A stretch of DNA of 64,000 nucleotides from Aureisphaera galaxeae (GTDB lineage: Bacteria > Bacteroidota > Bacteroidia > Flavobacteriales > Flavobacteriaceae). A model generated the notes under the pieces. The model saw only the letters and a list, made by a program, of their open reading frames with translations, searched no databases and had not been told where the DNA came from. The position numbers and the translations under genes are program-made. The stretch spans positions 124,001 through 188,000 of the forward strand of contig NZ_JAQQTF010000007.1 in assembly GCF_028561275.1 (NCBI RefSeq), in the 5' to 3' direction. Below are positions 18,438-27,210 of this stretch, piece after piece (position 1 is the first letter of the stretch; each line of letters opens with the position of its first letter).

Positions 18438-19127
18438 ATGCTTAAAAGAATAGCAAGGATTGTACTAAGATGCCTGCTTTGGTTTCTGGTATTGAGCGTA
18501 GCTTGGGTACTGGTCTACAAATATGTTCCAGTGCCTTACACTTCCCTTATGGCCATTCGTTCCGCTCAGGGTGGCCCCGACACACAGCATGACTGGGTTG
18601 CCATAGACCGTATAGCCCCCAGTATGCAATTGGCCGTTATCTGTGCCGAAGACCAACGCTTCATAGAACACAACGGATTTGATTACAACGCCATTAAGGC
18701 AGCGTACGAACGAAATCGAAAGGGGAACACCTTACGAGGGGGCAGTACTATCTCCCAACAAACAGCTAAAAATGTTTTTCTATGGCCGGGCCGAAGTTAT
18801 GTGCGGAAAGGATTTGAAGCCTATTTTACTTTTCTTATTGAATTGTTCTGGAGCAAGGAGCGCATTCTGGAAGTTTACCTTAACAGCGTGGAAATGGGCG
18901 AAGGAGTGTACGGCGTAGAGGCAGCAGCTCAACACTGGTTTAATAAATCGGCCAAGGACTTGACGCGTCATGAGGCCGCTGCCATTGCTGCTATTTTACC
19001 CAATCCAAGGCAATACAAAGCCAATCCCAGAACCCCTTATTTGGAAACCCGAAAGCAATGGGTATTGCGGCAAATGTATAACTTTGGGGTGTTAGACTTA
19101 CAGCCGATTGAAACCGCCAAAAACTAA
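18438..19127 (+). CDS. mtgA: Monofunctional biosynthetic peptidoglycan transglycosylase (GT51)
   Basis: 229 residues. N-terminal membrane anchor (about 8-28), then the GT51 domain: catalytic-Glu motif AEDQRFIEHNGFDYNAI, GGSTISQQTAKNVFLWP, the KERILEVYLNSVEMGEGVYG motif and the HEAAAIAAILPNP segment. It polymerises lipid II into glycan strands on the outer face of the inner membrane and has no transpeptidase domain. The 3' end overlaps the next gene by 20 bases. Confidence 0.95.
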   Translation: MLKRIARIVLRCLLWFLVLSVAWVLVYKYVPVPYTSLMAIRSAQGGPDTQHDWVAIDRIAPSMQLAVICAEDQRFIEHNGFDYNAIKAAYERNRKGNTLRGGSTISQQTAKNVFLWPGRSYVRKGFEAYFTFLIELFWSKERILEVYLNSVEMGEGVYGVEAAAQHWFNKSAKDLTRHEAAAIAAILPNPRQYKANPRTPYLETRKQWVLRQMYNFGVLDLQPIETAKN

Positions 19128-19566
19128 AGAACTGCTACTGGAATTCTGCAAGGCATTTGTTGCCGACCGAAAGCAACAAATATTGGAGAACATTGCACGT
19201 ATTGAAGAATCCTTATTGAGCGAAGGGAAAAGTACCGCCGGTGATAAGCATCATACGGGTCGTGCTATGCTTCAACTGGATCGGGAAAATGCAGGCAAGC
19301 AATTGCAGGAAATCGAAAAACTCGAGACCCTACTGGGTAAAATAGACATTACCCGAAGCTCAGACCGCGTTGCCTTGGGTAGCTTGGTGGTGACCCCTTC
19401 CGACCGGTACTTTTTGAGTATTTCCGCTGGTGTTCATTCTAAAGGTGGATTGAACACTTATTGCATTTCACCAGGAACACCCATAGGTCGATTGCTATTG
19501 GGAAAAAAACAAGGCGATACCGTAGTGTTTAGAGAGAAGGAAATACAGATTGTTGAGGTATACTAA
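19108..19566 (+). CDS. GreA/GreB-like elongation factor family protein
   Basis: 152 residues from TTG 19108; no ATG is available, and the start lies inside the mtgA 3' end. Residues 10-85 look like a helical hairpin (coiled-coil pattern, e.g. RENAGKQLQEIEKLETLLGKI) and residues 90-152 like the FKBP-like Gre C-terminal domain (VALGSLVVT, SPGTPIGRLLLGKKQGDTV). The canonical acidic tip of GreA is not obvious, so it may be a Gre-fold regulator binding RNA polymerase without cleavage activity. Relatives are often mislabelled as acyl-ACP synthase. Confidence 0.7.
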   Translation: MKPPKTKELLLEFCKAFVADRKQQILENIARIEESLLSEGKSTAGDKHHTGRAMLQLDRENAGKQLQEIEKLETLLGKIDITRSSDRVALGSLVVTPSDRYFLSISAGVHSKGGLNTYCISPGTPIGRLLLGKKQGDTVVFREKEIQIVEVY

Positions 19567-19673
19567 AGATTAGGGGGCATCGTGAATTTCATACTCTAAG
19601 ACATCTCATTTAAAAAATAAGAGGACTACAGGGGAAACATCGGCAAGGTTTCAATGAAATTTTCAATACATTA

Positions 19674-20528
19674 GTGTTTCAACCAAAGCATGCCGTGGTT
19701 CAGTTTTATCGCTATCCAAACAAATTACCCTTTCCCGATATTGTTCAGGGAATCTGGGGGTTTATGGGTGGTGTCGAAACTTCAGAATTCGAACTCATTT
19801 CCGACGGATACCCAGAAATGATCTTTATGATCCAAGGAGGCCACACCTTCACCGTGGCCGGGCAAACGTATCGGGTAGACAGCCATTCCTTTATCGGGCA
19901 GATTGAAAAGAAAGCGACCATCGTTTTTGACCCCAATACTATTTGTCTTAGTGTAAAACTAATGCCCTGGGCGCTCCCACTTTTAACGAACGATACGGCA
20001 AAGCTTTTCAAGAATCAGGTGGTTCATTGTGAGGACATCATGCACTTGCCCGAAAACCTGAAGACCTTACTGCAACCCGAAGGATTCTCCTTGCAAAAGA
20101 CAGTAGAAGAAGGAATCATTCCCTTTCTTCGGGATCGAATATCTAGAGGGAAAGAAGCCCCTTCCTTGTTGAAGGATCAAATCCGGAATTTATTTTCCGA
20201 TGTACAGCGCTTAAGTGATAATGAGACGGCGGCAGGAAATTATAGCGCCCGTTATTTGGAAAAAGCCTATCAGGAATACGTGGGGATTAGCCCCAAAAAA
20301 TATCGAAGATTGATTCGAATTAAAAAGGCTTCCCTGCTACTTTCCGAAGATATGAAGGAAGAGAGTGTGGCGGCTTTGGCCTTGGCCTTGGGATATTTCG
20401 ATCAAAGTCATTTTTACAAAGACTTTTTGATGTTTACCGAAACCTCACCATCAAAATTTATGGCAACAACTAATAATTCACCGGTATTAACCAACCAAAA
20501 CTACCGCCAACAGTGGGAATACTCCTAG
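19674..20528 (+). CDS. AraC family transcriptional regulator
   Basis: 284 residues from GTG 19674; upstream in-frame codons run into a TAG. Residues 1-150 form a DUF6597-like sensor domain (HTFTVAGQTYRVD, FIGQ), and 170-270 an AraC-type double helix-turn-helix with the second-helix signature AALALALGYFDQSHFYKDFLMFTETSPSKF. It should bind DNA and respond to a small ligand. It precedes the T9SS propeller gene by about 100 bases on the same strand; regulation of that gene is possible but not shown. Confidence 0.85.
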   Translation: MFQPKHAVVQFYRYPNKLPFPDIVQGIWGFMGGVETSEFELISDGYPEMIFMIQGGHTFTVAGQTYRVDSHSFIGQIEKKATIVFDPNTICLSVKLMPWALPLLTNDTAKLFKNQVVHCEDIMHLPENLKTLLQPEGFSLQKTVEEGIIPFLRDRISRGKEAPSLLKDQIRNLFSDVQRLSDNETAAGNYSARYLEKAYQEYVGISPKKYRRLIRIKKASLLLSEDMKEESVAALALALGYFDQSHFYKDFLMFTETSPSKFMATTNNSPVLTNQNYRQQWEYS

Positions 20529-20626
20529 CCCAGCTCTTCTTCTTTTAGGTGTTTCGTTCGCTTTTTTACATGTCTTTTTGTCCTTGATTGGGTTCATTTG
20601 AAAAAAGAAATCAAAAATTATCAGCT

Positions 20627-23224
20627 ATGAAAAAGAAATTATTATGCCTTGCATGGATCTTGGGCACGACCTTGGGGGTCGCCCAGAATCTTGAAGATCC
20701 TGCGGGCGCACACATTCCACAGGAAGTCCTAGCCATGGACGCCTATTATGAGCAATTATTACAGGAAAACGAGTACAAGCTCGAAAATTTGAAAGGAACG
20801 GGTTACATGCCCTATGTTAGAGGTCGGTATTTTTATGAAATGCGGAGGAATATGAATGGGGAATTGGATTTGGCCAAGCGTTGGGAAACCTTCAAAAAGA
20901 TACGATCGGATCAAGGCAGAATGAATGGTGGCCCTTTGGCCAATTGGGAAAATATTGGCCCAACCGATATGGATGGGCATGGAGGAAGAATGATCTCGCA
21001 CGCCTTCGATCCCAATGTGGCCGATGTCCTATGGGTAGGATCTGCTTCGGGAGGGCTTTGGCTTACCGAAGATGCTGGGCAAAGTTGGGAACCCATGACC
21101 AATGATATTCCCTCAACCGGAGTGGGAGCCGTGGCCGTACATCCTACCGATAGCGATATCCTTATCATTGGTACGGGTGAAGGTTTTGCGCCGCCCTTGG
21201 TAGTAATGAAAGGAGGGATTGGTGTTTTTCGTTCCTTGGATCGAGGCCTTACTTGGTTGCCCACCAGCTTGAGCTATGATCCTTCTTTGGCCGTTTCGGC
21301 CTTAAAACTTGCTTGGAACCCTAATGACCCCAATATTGTTTGGTTGGCCGCTACCAACGGATTGTTTAAAAGTGAGGATATGGGCGCCAATTGGACCCAA
21401 ATATTCGGGGATGGCACCAATCATGGGAATTTCATATTCGATGATATCATCATTCAACAGGACAATCCCGACATCATGTTTGTGAGCCAAGAGAATGTAG
21501 GGATTTGGAAATCTACAGATGGAGGTGACAACTTTACGCTGCTTGGTGGAGGTCTTCCTGCTACCGACATCAACTTTATAAGTATCGATCAGTCGACAAA
21601 CAATCCCAATGTGTTGTATGCAAGTATTACCAAGCTAAGCACGCTAGGACTGGAAGGTTTGTATCGATCTAACGATAATGGGGACACCTGGACCAGGCTT
21701 GACAACACTCCCGATGCCTTTTGTAATGCGCAAGGGATTTGCCAAGGATGGTACGACAATACGGTTGGGGTTTCGCCTGATGATCCGGACATTGTCATTT
21801 TCGGGGGAATCTCTTTTTGGCAAAGTGAAGATGGTGGAGTTACTTGGACTCAGAAGGACCGAACTGCTTGTGTGGGTTGTGGGGATACCCCAGCTTGTGC
21901 CACCTATGTGGATCATCACGATATTGGGTTCGATCCTCATGTGCCGAATCGGGTTTTTTCATTTAACGATGGAGGCGTTTCACGAAGTGCAGACAATGGA
22001 AATTGTTGGGACAATGCCAACGACGGATTGGTGACTGCCCAATTTTTAGGCATAGGATCGGGACGCACCAACACTAGTGTAGTGATTGGAGGATTGCAAG
22101 ATCATGGGCTTCAAGGGATGAATTTGGATAACGGACAGCATTGGGAACGTTGGGGCTTTTTCGATGGAGTGAATGTTTCTGTAGATCCTACCAACGAACT
22201 ACGTTTCTTCGGGACTTGGATCGACGGAACCTATTGGAGGGCTTTAAACGGCACCAATACCTTCGCAACACCCATTAATGTGGGAATCGATCTTACAGAA
22301 AATACAGGGGCACATTTCGCACCTTTGCGACAACACCCAACCGATCCCAGCATCCTTCTGGGATCTACCCAACAGGGATTATACCGTACGGATAATTTCG
22401 GGAACGGATGGAGCAAACGACAACAGGCCAACGTAATTACCGATGTGGCGTTTAGTCAGCATGATCCCGACCGCTGTTACGCCGCTTCTTGGAATGGAAC
22501 GTCTTGGTTCTTTTTTAGAAGTGATGACACAGGGATGAATTGGGAATTTACCAACTCTTCGCCCGGTTGGCGCGTAACCGACATTAAAACGAGTGGATTG
22601 GACAAGGACGTAGTTTTTGCCAGCCGAAATAGTATTAATCCAGGAAATCCGCATATCTATAAGTCGGTTGATGGAGGCGACACTTGGATTTCCCTTCAGG
22701 GGGATTTACCCGATATGACTGTGAACGCCATTGCCGTGAATCATGGAAATGATGATATCATTTATGCCGCTACGGATTTGGGGGTTTTCATTACCGAAAA
22801 TGGCGGACAGAATTGGTTTGAATTCAACGAAGGACTGGCCATTACGTTTGTGAATGATATTGAGTACAATCCCGTAGATCACAAAGTGCGAATCGGAACA
22901 TTGGGTCGAGGGGTATGGATTTCGGACGCGTGGGGATTGCCATTGGGGGTTTCTGAAATTTCGAAGGATATTACTGGCATTACAGTATTCCCGAATCCCG
23001 CCGAAAGCTATATAGAAATGAACATTGCTAGCACCCAAGATATCACCAATGCTAGGATTGAAGTGTTGAATTATTTGGGACAGCGTGTTGCAACTTTATA
23101 CGAAGGTGATTTGAACACGACGAGCGCATTTCAATTCAAGCTACCGCAATTAAGTAGCGGTCTGTATTTTGTACGGCTTGTTGCGAACAAAAGGGGGTAT
23201 ACCGAAAAATTAATGATTCGTTAG
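20627..23224 (+). CDS. Secreted VPS10/BNR-like beta-propeller protein with T9SS sorting domain
   Basis: 865 residues. Signal peptide (ends GVAQ, about 20). From about 100 to 770 run BNR/Asp-box-type repeats of the sortilin/VPS10 kind (SEDGGVTWTQ, SADNGNCWDN, SVDGGDTWIS, TENGGQNWFEF), which build one or two beta-propellers. The last 85 residues are a T9SS type A sorting domain (ITGITVFPNPAESYIEMNI to YTEKLMIR). It should be exported across the outer membrane and released or anchored at the surface. Whether it is enzymatic is unclear. I used ATG 20627 because the upstream 13 codons would precede the signal peptide. Confidence 0.88.
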   Translation: MKKKLLCLAWILGTTLGVAQNLEDPAGAHIPQEVLAMDAYYEQLLQENEYKLENLKGTGYMPYVRGRYFYEMRRNMNGELDLAKRWETFKKIRSDQGRMNGGPLANWENIGPTDMDGHGGRMISHAFDPNVADVLWVGSASGGLWLTEDAGQSWEPMTNDIPSTGVGAVAVHPTDSDILIIGTGEGFAPPLVVMKGGIGVFRSLDRGLTWLPTSLSYDPSLAVSALKLAWNPNDPNIVWLAATNGLFKSEDMGANWTQIFGDGTNHGNFIFDDIIIQQDNPDIMFVSQENVGIWKSTDGGDNFTLLGGGLPATDINFISIDQSTNNPNVLYASITKLSTLGLEGLYRSNDNGDTWTRLDNTPDAFCNAQGICQGWYDNTVGVSPDDPDIVIFGGISFWQSEDGGVTWTQKDRTACVGCGDTPACATYVDHHDIGFDPHVPNRVFSFNDGGVSRSADNGNCWDNANDGLVTAQFLGIGSGRTNTSVVIGGLQDHGLQGMNLDNGQHWERWGFFDGVNVSVDPTNELRFFGTWIDGTYWRALNGTNTFATPINVGIDLTENTGAHFAPLRQHPTDPSILLGSTQQGLYRTDNFGNGWSKRQQANVITDVAFSQHDPDRCYAASWNGTSWFFFRSDDTGMNWEFTNSSPGWRVTDIKTSGLDKDVVFASRNSINPGNPHIYKSVDGGDTWISLQGDLPDMTVNAIAVNHGNDDIIYAATDLGVFITENGGQNWFEFNEGLAITFVNDIEYNPVDHKVRIGTLGRGVWISDAWGLPLGVSEISKDITGITVFPNPAESYIEMNIASTQDITNARIEVLNYLGQRVATLYEGDLNTTSAFQFKLPQLSSGLYFVRLVANKRGYTEKLMIR

Positions 23225-23268
23225 GGCCTTAACGGATCCTTCCCCTTCAGTAATTTGCTGAAGATATG

Positions 23269-23296
23269 AAAGCACCTCGCTTTGGGGTGCTTTTTT
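23269..23296. terminator. Terminator between the propeller gene and the E1-like gene
   Basis: AAAGCACC (23269-23276) pairs with GGTGCTTT (23286-23293) and is followed by T residues on the plus strand. It touches the stop codon of the convergent minus-strand E1-like gene and may serve both. Confidence 0.7.
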
Positions 23297-24005
23297 ATTT
23301 TAGGGAGAATGTTCTGAAGGCATTCCTTAAAAGGTGAAACACCTGAAGTTTGCCCTGCAGCACTTCGGGCAATCCTAAAATAATTTTAAGTACTTCACTT
23401 ACTTGCAGACTCGCGGTAATGGAAACCACACCGCTCACCACTCCGGAGTCGTTACAATGTTCTGCCATGAAGAGCTCTTCATAATCTGGAAAGGTGTTCT
23501 TAAATGATTTCCCATTGTTATGGTTGAAAACCGAAACACATCCTTCAAAACCTCTTACACCTCCATAAACCAGAGGGACTTTATGAGCACTACAATACGC
23601 GTCAATCACTAAACGACTCGATAGGTTATCCGTGCAATCTAGGACGATATCACTCTCCTTTAATAATCGATCCCGATTCTTGTTTGTGAGTCGTTCACAA
23701 TGGTTGATGATATGAACGGTATCGTTTAATTCGAGCAGTTTTTGTTGAGCGACTTCCGATTTGTATTTACCAATGTCCTTTTGTGAAAACAAGGGTTGCC
23801 TTTGAAGGTTGGACAGTTCGATGGTATCATCATCTATGATCACGATTTTTCCAATTCCCAACTGCCCCAATTGAATTAAGACATTACCCCCAAGTCCTCC
23901 GGCCCCAACGACGGTAATGCGGGTATTTTGTATTTGCTTTTGCCCTTCATGTCCTATTTCTGGAAGGTTATGATGAACGTGGTATCTCTCTTCATCTAAG
24001 GACAC
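23295..24005 (-). CDS. Short ThiF/MoeB-type E1-like adenylyltransferase
   Basis: 236 residues from GTG 24005, whose G is the last base of the DUF4132 stop (TAGTG), so translation is coupled. E1-like enzymes adenylate the C-terminal glycine of a ubiquitin-like protein. Seen: the ATP loop GAGGLGG (34-40), NLQRQ with the arginine that contacts ATP (Arg69), DCTDN (123-127) and the Cys-containing HCNDSGVVSGVV, whose Cys184 corresponds to the reactive cysteine of ThiF (Cys184) and MoeB (Cys187). Both CxxC zinc pairs of ThiF/MoeB are missing: the first is replaced by FPDYEELF and the C-terminus stops early. No rhodanese domain. It lies at the end of an operon with a Gly-Gly-ended protein, its probable substrate. 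Confidence 0.9.
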   Translation of the reverse strand: MSLDEERYHVHHNLPEIGHEGQKQIQNTRITVVGAGGLGGNVLIQLGQLGIGKIVIIDDDTIELSNLQRQPLFSQKDIGKYKSEVAQQKLLELNDTVHIINHCERLTNKNRDRLLKESDIVLDCTDNLSSRLVIDAYCSAHKVPLVYGGVRGFEGCVSVFNHNNGKSFKNTFPDYEELFMAEHCNDSGVVSGVVSITASLQVSEVLKIILGLPEVLQGKLQVFHLLRNAFRTFSLK

Positions 24006-26617
24006 TATCTGTTTATTTGAGTTAGTATGGTGGTATCTTCTATTTTGTTGTCCTCTGCCAATAAAAATGCCTTGCTTAAAATGAGGGACAAGCCGCGATC
24101 CCCTTCAAACGGCAAAAACACATTCGCAGTCTTTGTATCCTTGCCCCGCGCTGGGACAATGCATAGGTATTGATCGTTGGGCTCCATAAGGATATTGGTA
24201 CTTCCTATGTGAATTTTATAAGTTCGTTTTGTGCCTTGTATTCTTAGGAATTTTCCATCAATACTGGCTACTTTGTTTATCTTTAATCGTGGTAATAGCC
24301 GTTCCAAAATTTCCCTTCGCGTTTTGGCCACTTCGGTCAATTCCCCAAAGGAATAGCTTGTCCAGTAGTCCCTGTATTGAGGCAATCCGCCATTATCCCG
24401 CCACTCGGGATCATTACCTACACTGCAAACCCCAACAAACAGGTCTACATTTCTCATGATTTCCGAAAACACAATTTTTGGGATATCGATTAAATCGGGC
24501 GCCTCACCATCGCTATTCACGAAACGAACTTGGTCTGTCGCCACATAATCCCAAATACCCATATCGTTCATGGCATCGTCTGCATTTATCTCATTGATCC
24601 AAAATTGGGCTTCCAAGTTGTGCGACTTAATCTGTATGGTCGCCATTTCGGCGTCAATGCCATTGTCGAACGCACCCATAAGCGAATATTTCCATCCTCT
24701 TAGGGCTGCCAGGGCATTGAATTGATGTTGTTTGAGAAGGTGGGCCGCCATACGATTGCTGTAGGAGCGGGTATTTACTTCTGCGTCGGTAAGAACATAA
24801 ATTTCCCTGAAGGCTTGTTTCATGGGTTGCTTAAGCTCCAGTGCTTCCAGCCGATTTCTCCAAGCCAATACCTCATCAATCGATGAATTAATCGGGTGCC
24901 ATAATCGAACGTTCTGGGAATTCACTTCTTTTAAAGTTTCTCCAGAGGCGTTTTTCCATTCACCATTCTCATACAATGCGGATGTTGTTTTATCCTTATC
25001 TCCAAACTCCCAGATTAGTCGCTTGGAAATAAAACCAACCAATCCATGATCCAGATAATGTTTGCTGAAATCTTCGTAGGACCAAGTACGATCGTCCAGA
25101 TACAAGCGATCGATTCTGTCCCTTTGTGCGGTAAGGTATTTTTTAATTTGGGCTACATCGGCTTTGGCTTTCTTCAACAACTGTGTGTGCTTGGTGGTTG
25201 TTTTTACGAAAGAGGGTGTCGTTTTTTGGTTTTTCCCATCCGGTTTTTCCCAAATCAAATTTACTTTTCCCAGTTCTACGATTTCCAGTGTTAAGGTATA
25301 GTCGTTGAACGTATATGTCTTTATGCCATCCTTAAGTCCGAAGTCGGGAATGGAAATTTCTTCTATTTCTGAAGCGCTTATTCCCAATTTCTTGGAAGCT
25401 TCGTCCAGATATTTTTCGATCAACTTCCGTGTATTGTTTTGCTTCACCTTCAGTTTTAATCTGGAAAGATGACTAATGCCTTCAAGGCCTTTTGTATGAC
25501 CTAGCACATAGATGCAGGCGTTACCTACTCCAGCCGCAGCGGGACCTACGCCTGGTATTTTCCTATAGGATCTTTCGGCCAATTGGGCGATAAGACTTAG
25601 GGTTTTGGAATCATGAAATTTATTGAGGCTCCAGATCAACCCCTTTAAAAATGTAGTGTTTTTTTCGTGTAGGAGTTCATACGTAGAGTGTCTATACACA
25701 TGTCCATTATATGTATGCTCATGTACCGTTTCCACTTCTTTTAGCGCACAAACAAATGCTATCCAAGGATATATACGCTCCTTGTATTTTTTAATGCCGA
25801 TTTTATCTATGGCACTTCCAGTAGCCTTCAGGAATTTAAGGGAAGGTTTGGCAGCGGAAGCCTTTACAAATAGGTGAAACAATTCGTACCAAAGATCTTT
25901 CTCATCATCTTTCAATGCTTCAATCTCTGGATTAATAAGCTGACTTAGTCGGTCCTCGGGAAGTTTATAAGGGGCTGTTCGCCCTTCGGTATTTTCGCTC
26001 TCAAAGACTAGTTTCTCCAGTTTCACGCGGACTTTCTCCAAGTCTGAACCCCAATAGCTTTTCTTCTGACTCAATTGCGGCCATTTCAGAAATTGTACGA
26101 TGAATTCTTTGAGTTCATCGGATAATCCTTCCCTTTTTATGGTCTTTTCGATTTGTTGCACCGAGAAGCCCACAGGCCAATCTACAAAGTCCCTTATTCG
26201 CGAGTCGTCCGAAGATTTATAGGCATTGAAAAGTTCTTTTATTTCAGCCACAGGGAATTCCAGATTACTTCTAAGGATGGCACTAAGAATTTCTGAATAG
26301 GCATTGTAATTGTACCAATGGGTATCGTTGGAGGACCAACCTTTTTTGGAGTTATGAACTTTTTTGAATTGATTGATCCTTGGAATCATATAGAAAACAA
26401 GTTTTCTTTTTTCCGCGTTATCCCAAGCTTTAAGATTCTGATAGGATTCGATCTTCCCCAATTGTACGCCATACCACCAAGAACTGTTATGCTGTTTCGA
26501 AACTTCTTTGATAATGGTATTTAGAATAGCGTCGAACTTGGGATTTGAAGGAGAACTAGCCGGAACAGGTTTACGCGATCCGCCGAATAAGTTGAGTAGA
26601 TTGTCTTTTATTCCCAT
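24005..26617 (-). CDS. DUF4132 domain protein in E1/ubiquitin-like operon
   Basis: 870 residues, no signal peptide or membrane segment, so cytoplasmic. Residues 1-420 are mostly helical with alternating leucines, including a HEAT-like stretch (about 350-410). Residues 430-480 are a small beta-rich segment. Residues 570-755 carry the DUF4132 core: LWHPINSSIDEVLAWRNRL, QAFREIYVLTDAE, YSNRMAAHLLKQHQF and ALRGWKYSL. The DUF has no proven activity; E. coli MolR/YehI belong to the same family. It sits between the Gly-Gly protein (6-base gap) and the E1-like gene (1-base overlap), which points to a role as conjugation target, effector or ligase-like partner. Lysine-rich stretches could be targets, but nothing singles one out. 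Confidence 0.85.
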   Translation of the reverse strand: MGIKDNLLNLFGGSRKPVPASSPSNPKFDAILNTIIKEVSKQHNSSWWYGVQLGKIESYQNLKAWDNAEKRKLVFYMIPRINQFKKVHNSKKGWSSNDTHWYNYNAYSEILSAILRSNLEFPVAEIKELFNAYKSSDDSRIRDFVDWPVGFSVQQIEKTIKREGLSDELKEFIVQFLKWPQLSQKKSYWGSDLEKVRVKLEKLVFESENTEGRTAPYKLPEDRLSQLINPEIEALKDDEKDLWYELFHLFVKASAAKPSLKFLKATGSAIDKIGIKKYKERIYPWIAFVCALKEVETVHEHTYNGHVYRHSTYELLHEKNTTFLKGLIWSLNKFHDSKTLSLIAQLAERSYRKIPGVGPAAAGVGNACIYVLGHTKGLEGISHLSRLKLKVKQNNTRKLIEKYLDEASKKLGISASEIEEISIPDFGLKDGIKTYTFNDYTLTLEIVELGKVNLIWEKPDGKNQKTTPSFVKTTTKHTQLLKKAKADVAQIKKYLTAQRDRIDRLYLDDRTWSYEDFSKHYLDHGLVGFISKRLIWEFGDKDKTTSALYENGEWKNASGETLKEVNSQNVRLWHPINSSIDEVLAWRNRLEALELKQPMKQAFREIYVLTDAEVNTRSYSNRMAAHLLKQHQFNALAALRGWKYSLMGAFDNGIDAEMATIQIKSHNLEAQFWINEINADDAMNDMGIWDYVATDQVRFVNSDGEAPDLIDIPKIVFSEIMRNVDLFVGVCSVGNDPEWRDNGGLPQYRDYWTSYSFGELTEVAKTRREILERLLPRLKINKVASIDGKFLRIQGTKRTYKIHIGSTNILMEPNDQYLCIVPARGKDTKTANVFLPFEGDRGLSLILSKAFLLAEDNKIEDTTILTQINR

Positions 26618-26623
26618 TACAAA

Positions 26624-27016
26624 TTAGCCTCCTACCAAGGGTGTTAACTTAACAAAACTTACGGGGGTTTCTTTTCCAATGATCAACTCCTGATCCAGGC
26701 TTTCCACTTGCTCGTCGTTTACCAAAATGATGTAACCATTTTTTTGGAACGCGTCATAGGCAACGAAGATCTGCTTTTCCAGATCGATGGTTTTTTTCTT
26801 GTTTTTTAGGCGGAATCCATTGAGTGTCTTTTCTGCTTCCGAAGGTTGAATCAACCCTTTGAAGTACTCGGGCATTCGGGAGTTGTATGCTTTCACTTCG
26901 GATGCTACGCGAGCAGCGATAAGATCGCGAACGGTCATCATTTCACTTTCTACGGCAATGGCAATTTCGTTGAGGATATCGCCCGTAAGGGACTCATCTT
27001 TTATGGTAATGGTCAT
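26624..27016 (-). CDS. MoaD/ThiS-like ubiquitin-fold protein ending in Gly-Gly
   Basis: 130 residues. The last 35 residues (from YIILVNDEQV, through LDQELIIGKETPVSF, to LTPLVGG) follow the MoaD/ThiS plan: strand, VN-turn, loop with a paired hydrophobic, final strand and a terminal Gly129-Gly130. The N-terminus (ITIKDESL, then ILNEIAIAVE) can form the first beta hairpin and TVRDLIAARVASEVKAYN the main helix. Residues 45-90 are an extra basic/helical insert (RLKNKKKT) not found in MoaD. The Gly-Gly is at the very end, so no processing protease is needed. First gene of the operon with DUF4132 and E1-like genes; the terminator repeat just upstream means it needs its own promoter in 27017-27086 (a TAAGTTTA there is one base off the -7 box). 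The fold is inferred from pattern, not shown. Confidence 0.75.
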   Translation of the reverse strand: MTITIKDESLTGDILNEIAIAVESEMMTVRDLIAARVASEVKAYNSRMPEYFKGLIQPSEAEKTLNGFRLKNKKKTIDLEKQIFVAYDAFQKNGYIILVNDEQVESLDQELIIGKETPVSFVKLTPLVGG

Positions 27017-27086
27017 GCGTTTTTATTTTACCTTAAACTTATCGCTTTTCTACTGCAATTGAAAATTTTATATCCTTGGAATAATG

Positions 27087-27154
27087 AAAAAACCACGACC
27101 CTCGGTTGGGGGTCGTGGCAGTTATATAAAGATAGTGTTTTTGTTTAAATCCAC
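27087..27154 (-). repeat. 68-bp terminator repeat, copy 1
   Basis: Near-identical (65 of 68 positions by eye) to 28275-28342. It contains the hairpin CCACGACCC / GGGTCGTGG (27093-27118), which on the minus strand is followed by a T run, so it is an intrinsic terminator for minus-strand transcription. The rest (27119-27154) is also conserved, beyond what a terminator needs. Lies between the lipoprotein gene and the Gly-Gly operon. Confidence 0.9.
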
Positions 27155-27210
27155 CTGATCCTGTTCGCTCTTGTGTAAGCACAGGTCTGTAAGCGGGCGA
27201 TAGCGTGGGG

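Noticed and set aside
20588-20626. Thirteen extra N-terminal codons on the propeller protein
   Set aside because: They would place charged residues before a standard signal peptide that begins at 20627.
23295-27016. Reading the E1-like and Gly-Gly proteins as a molybdopterin or thiamin sulfur-transfer pair
   Set aside because: No moa, moe or thi genes nearby, the small protein is too long with an insert, and the E1 lacks the zinc cysteines. It stays a formal alternative.
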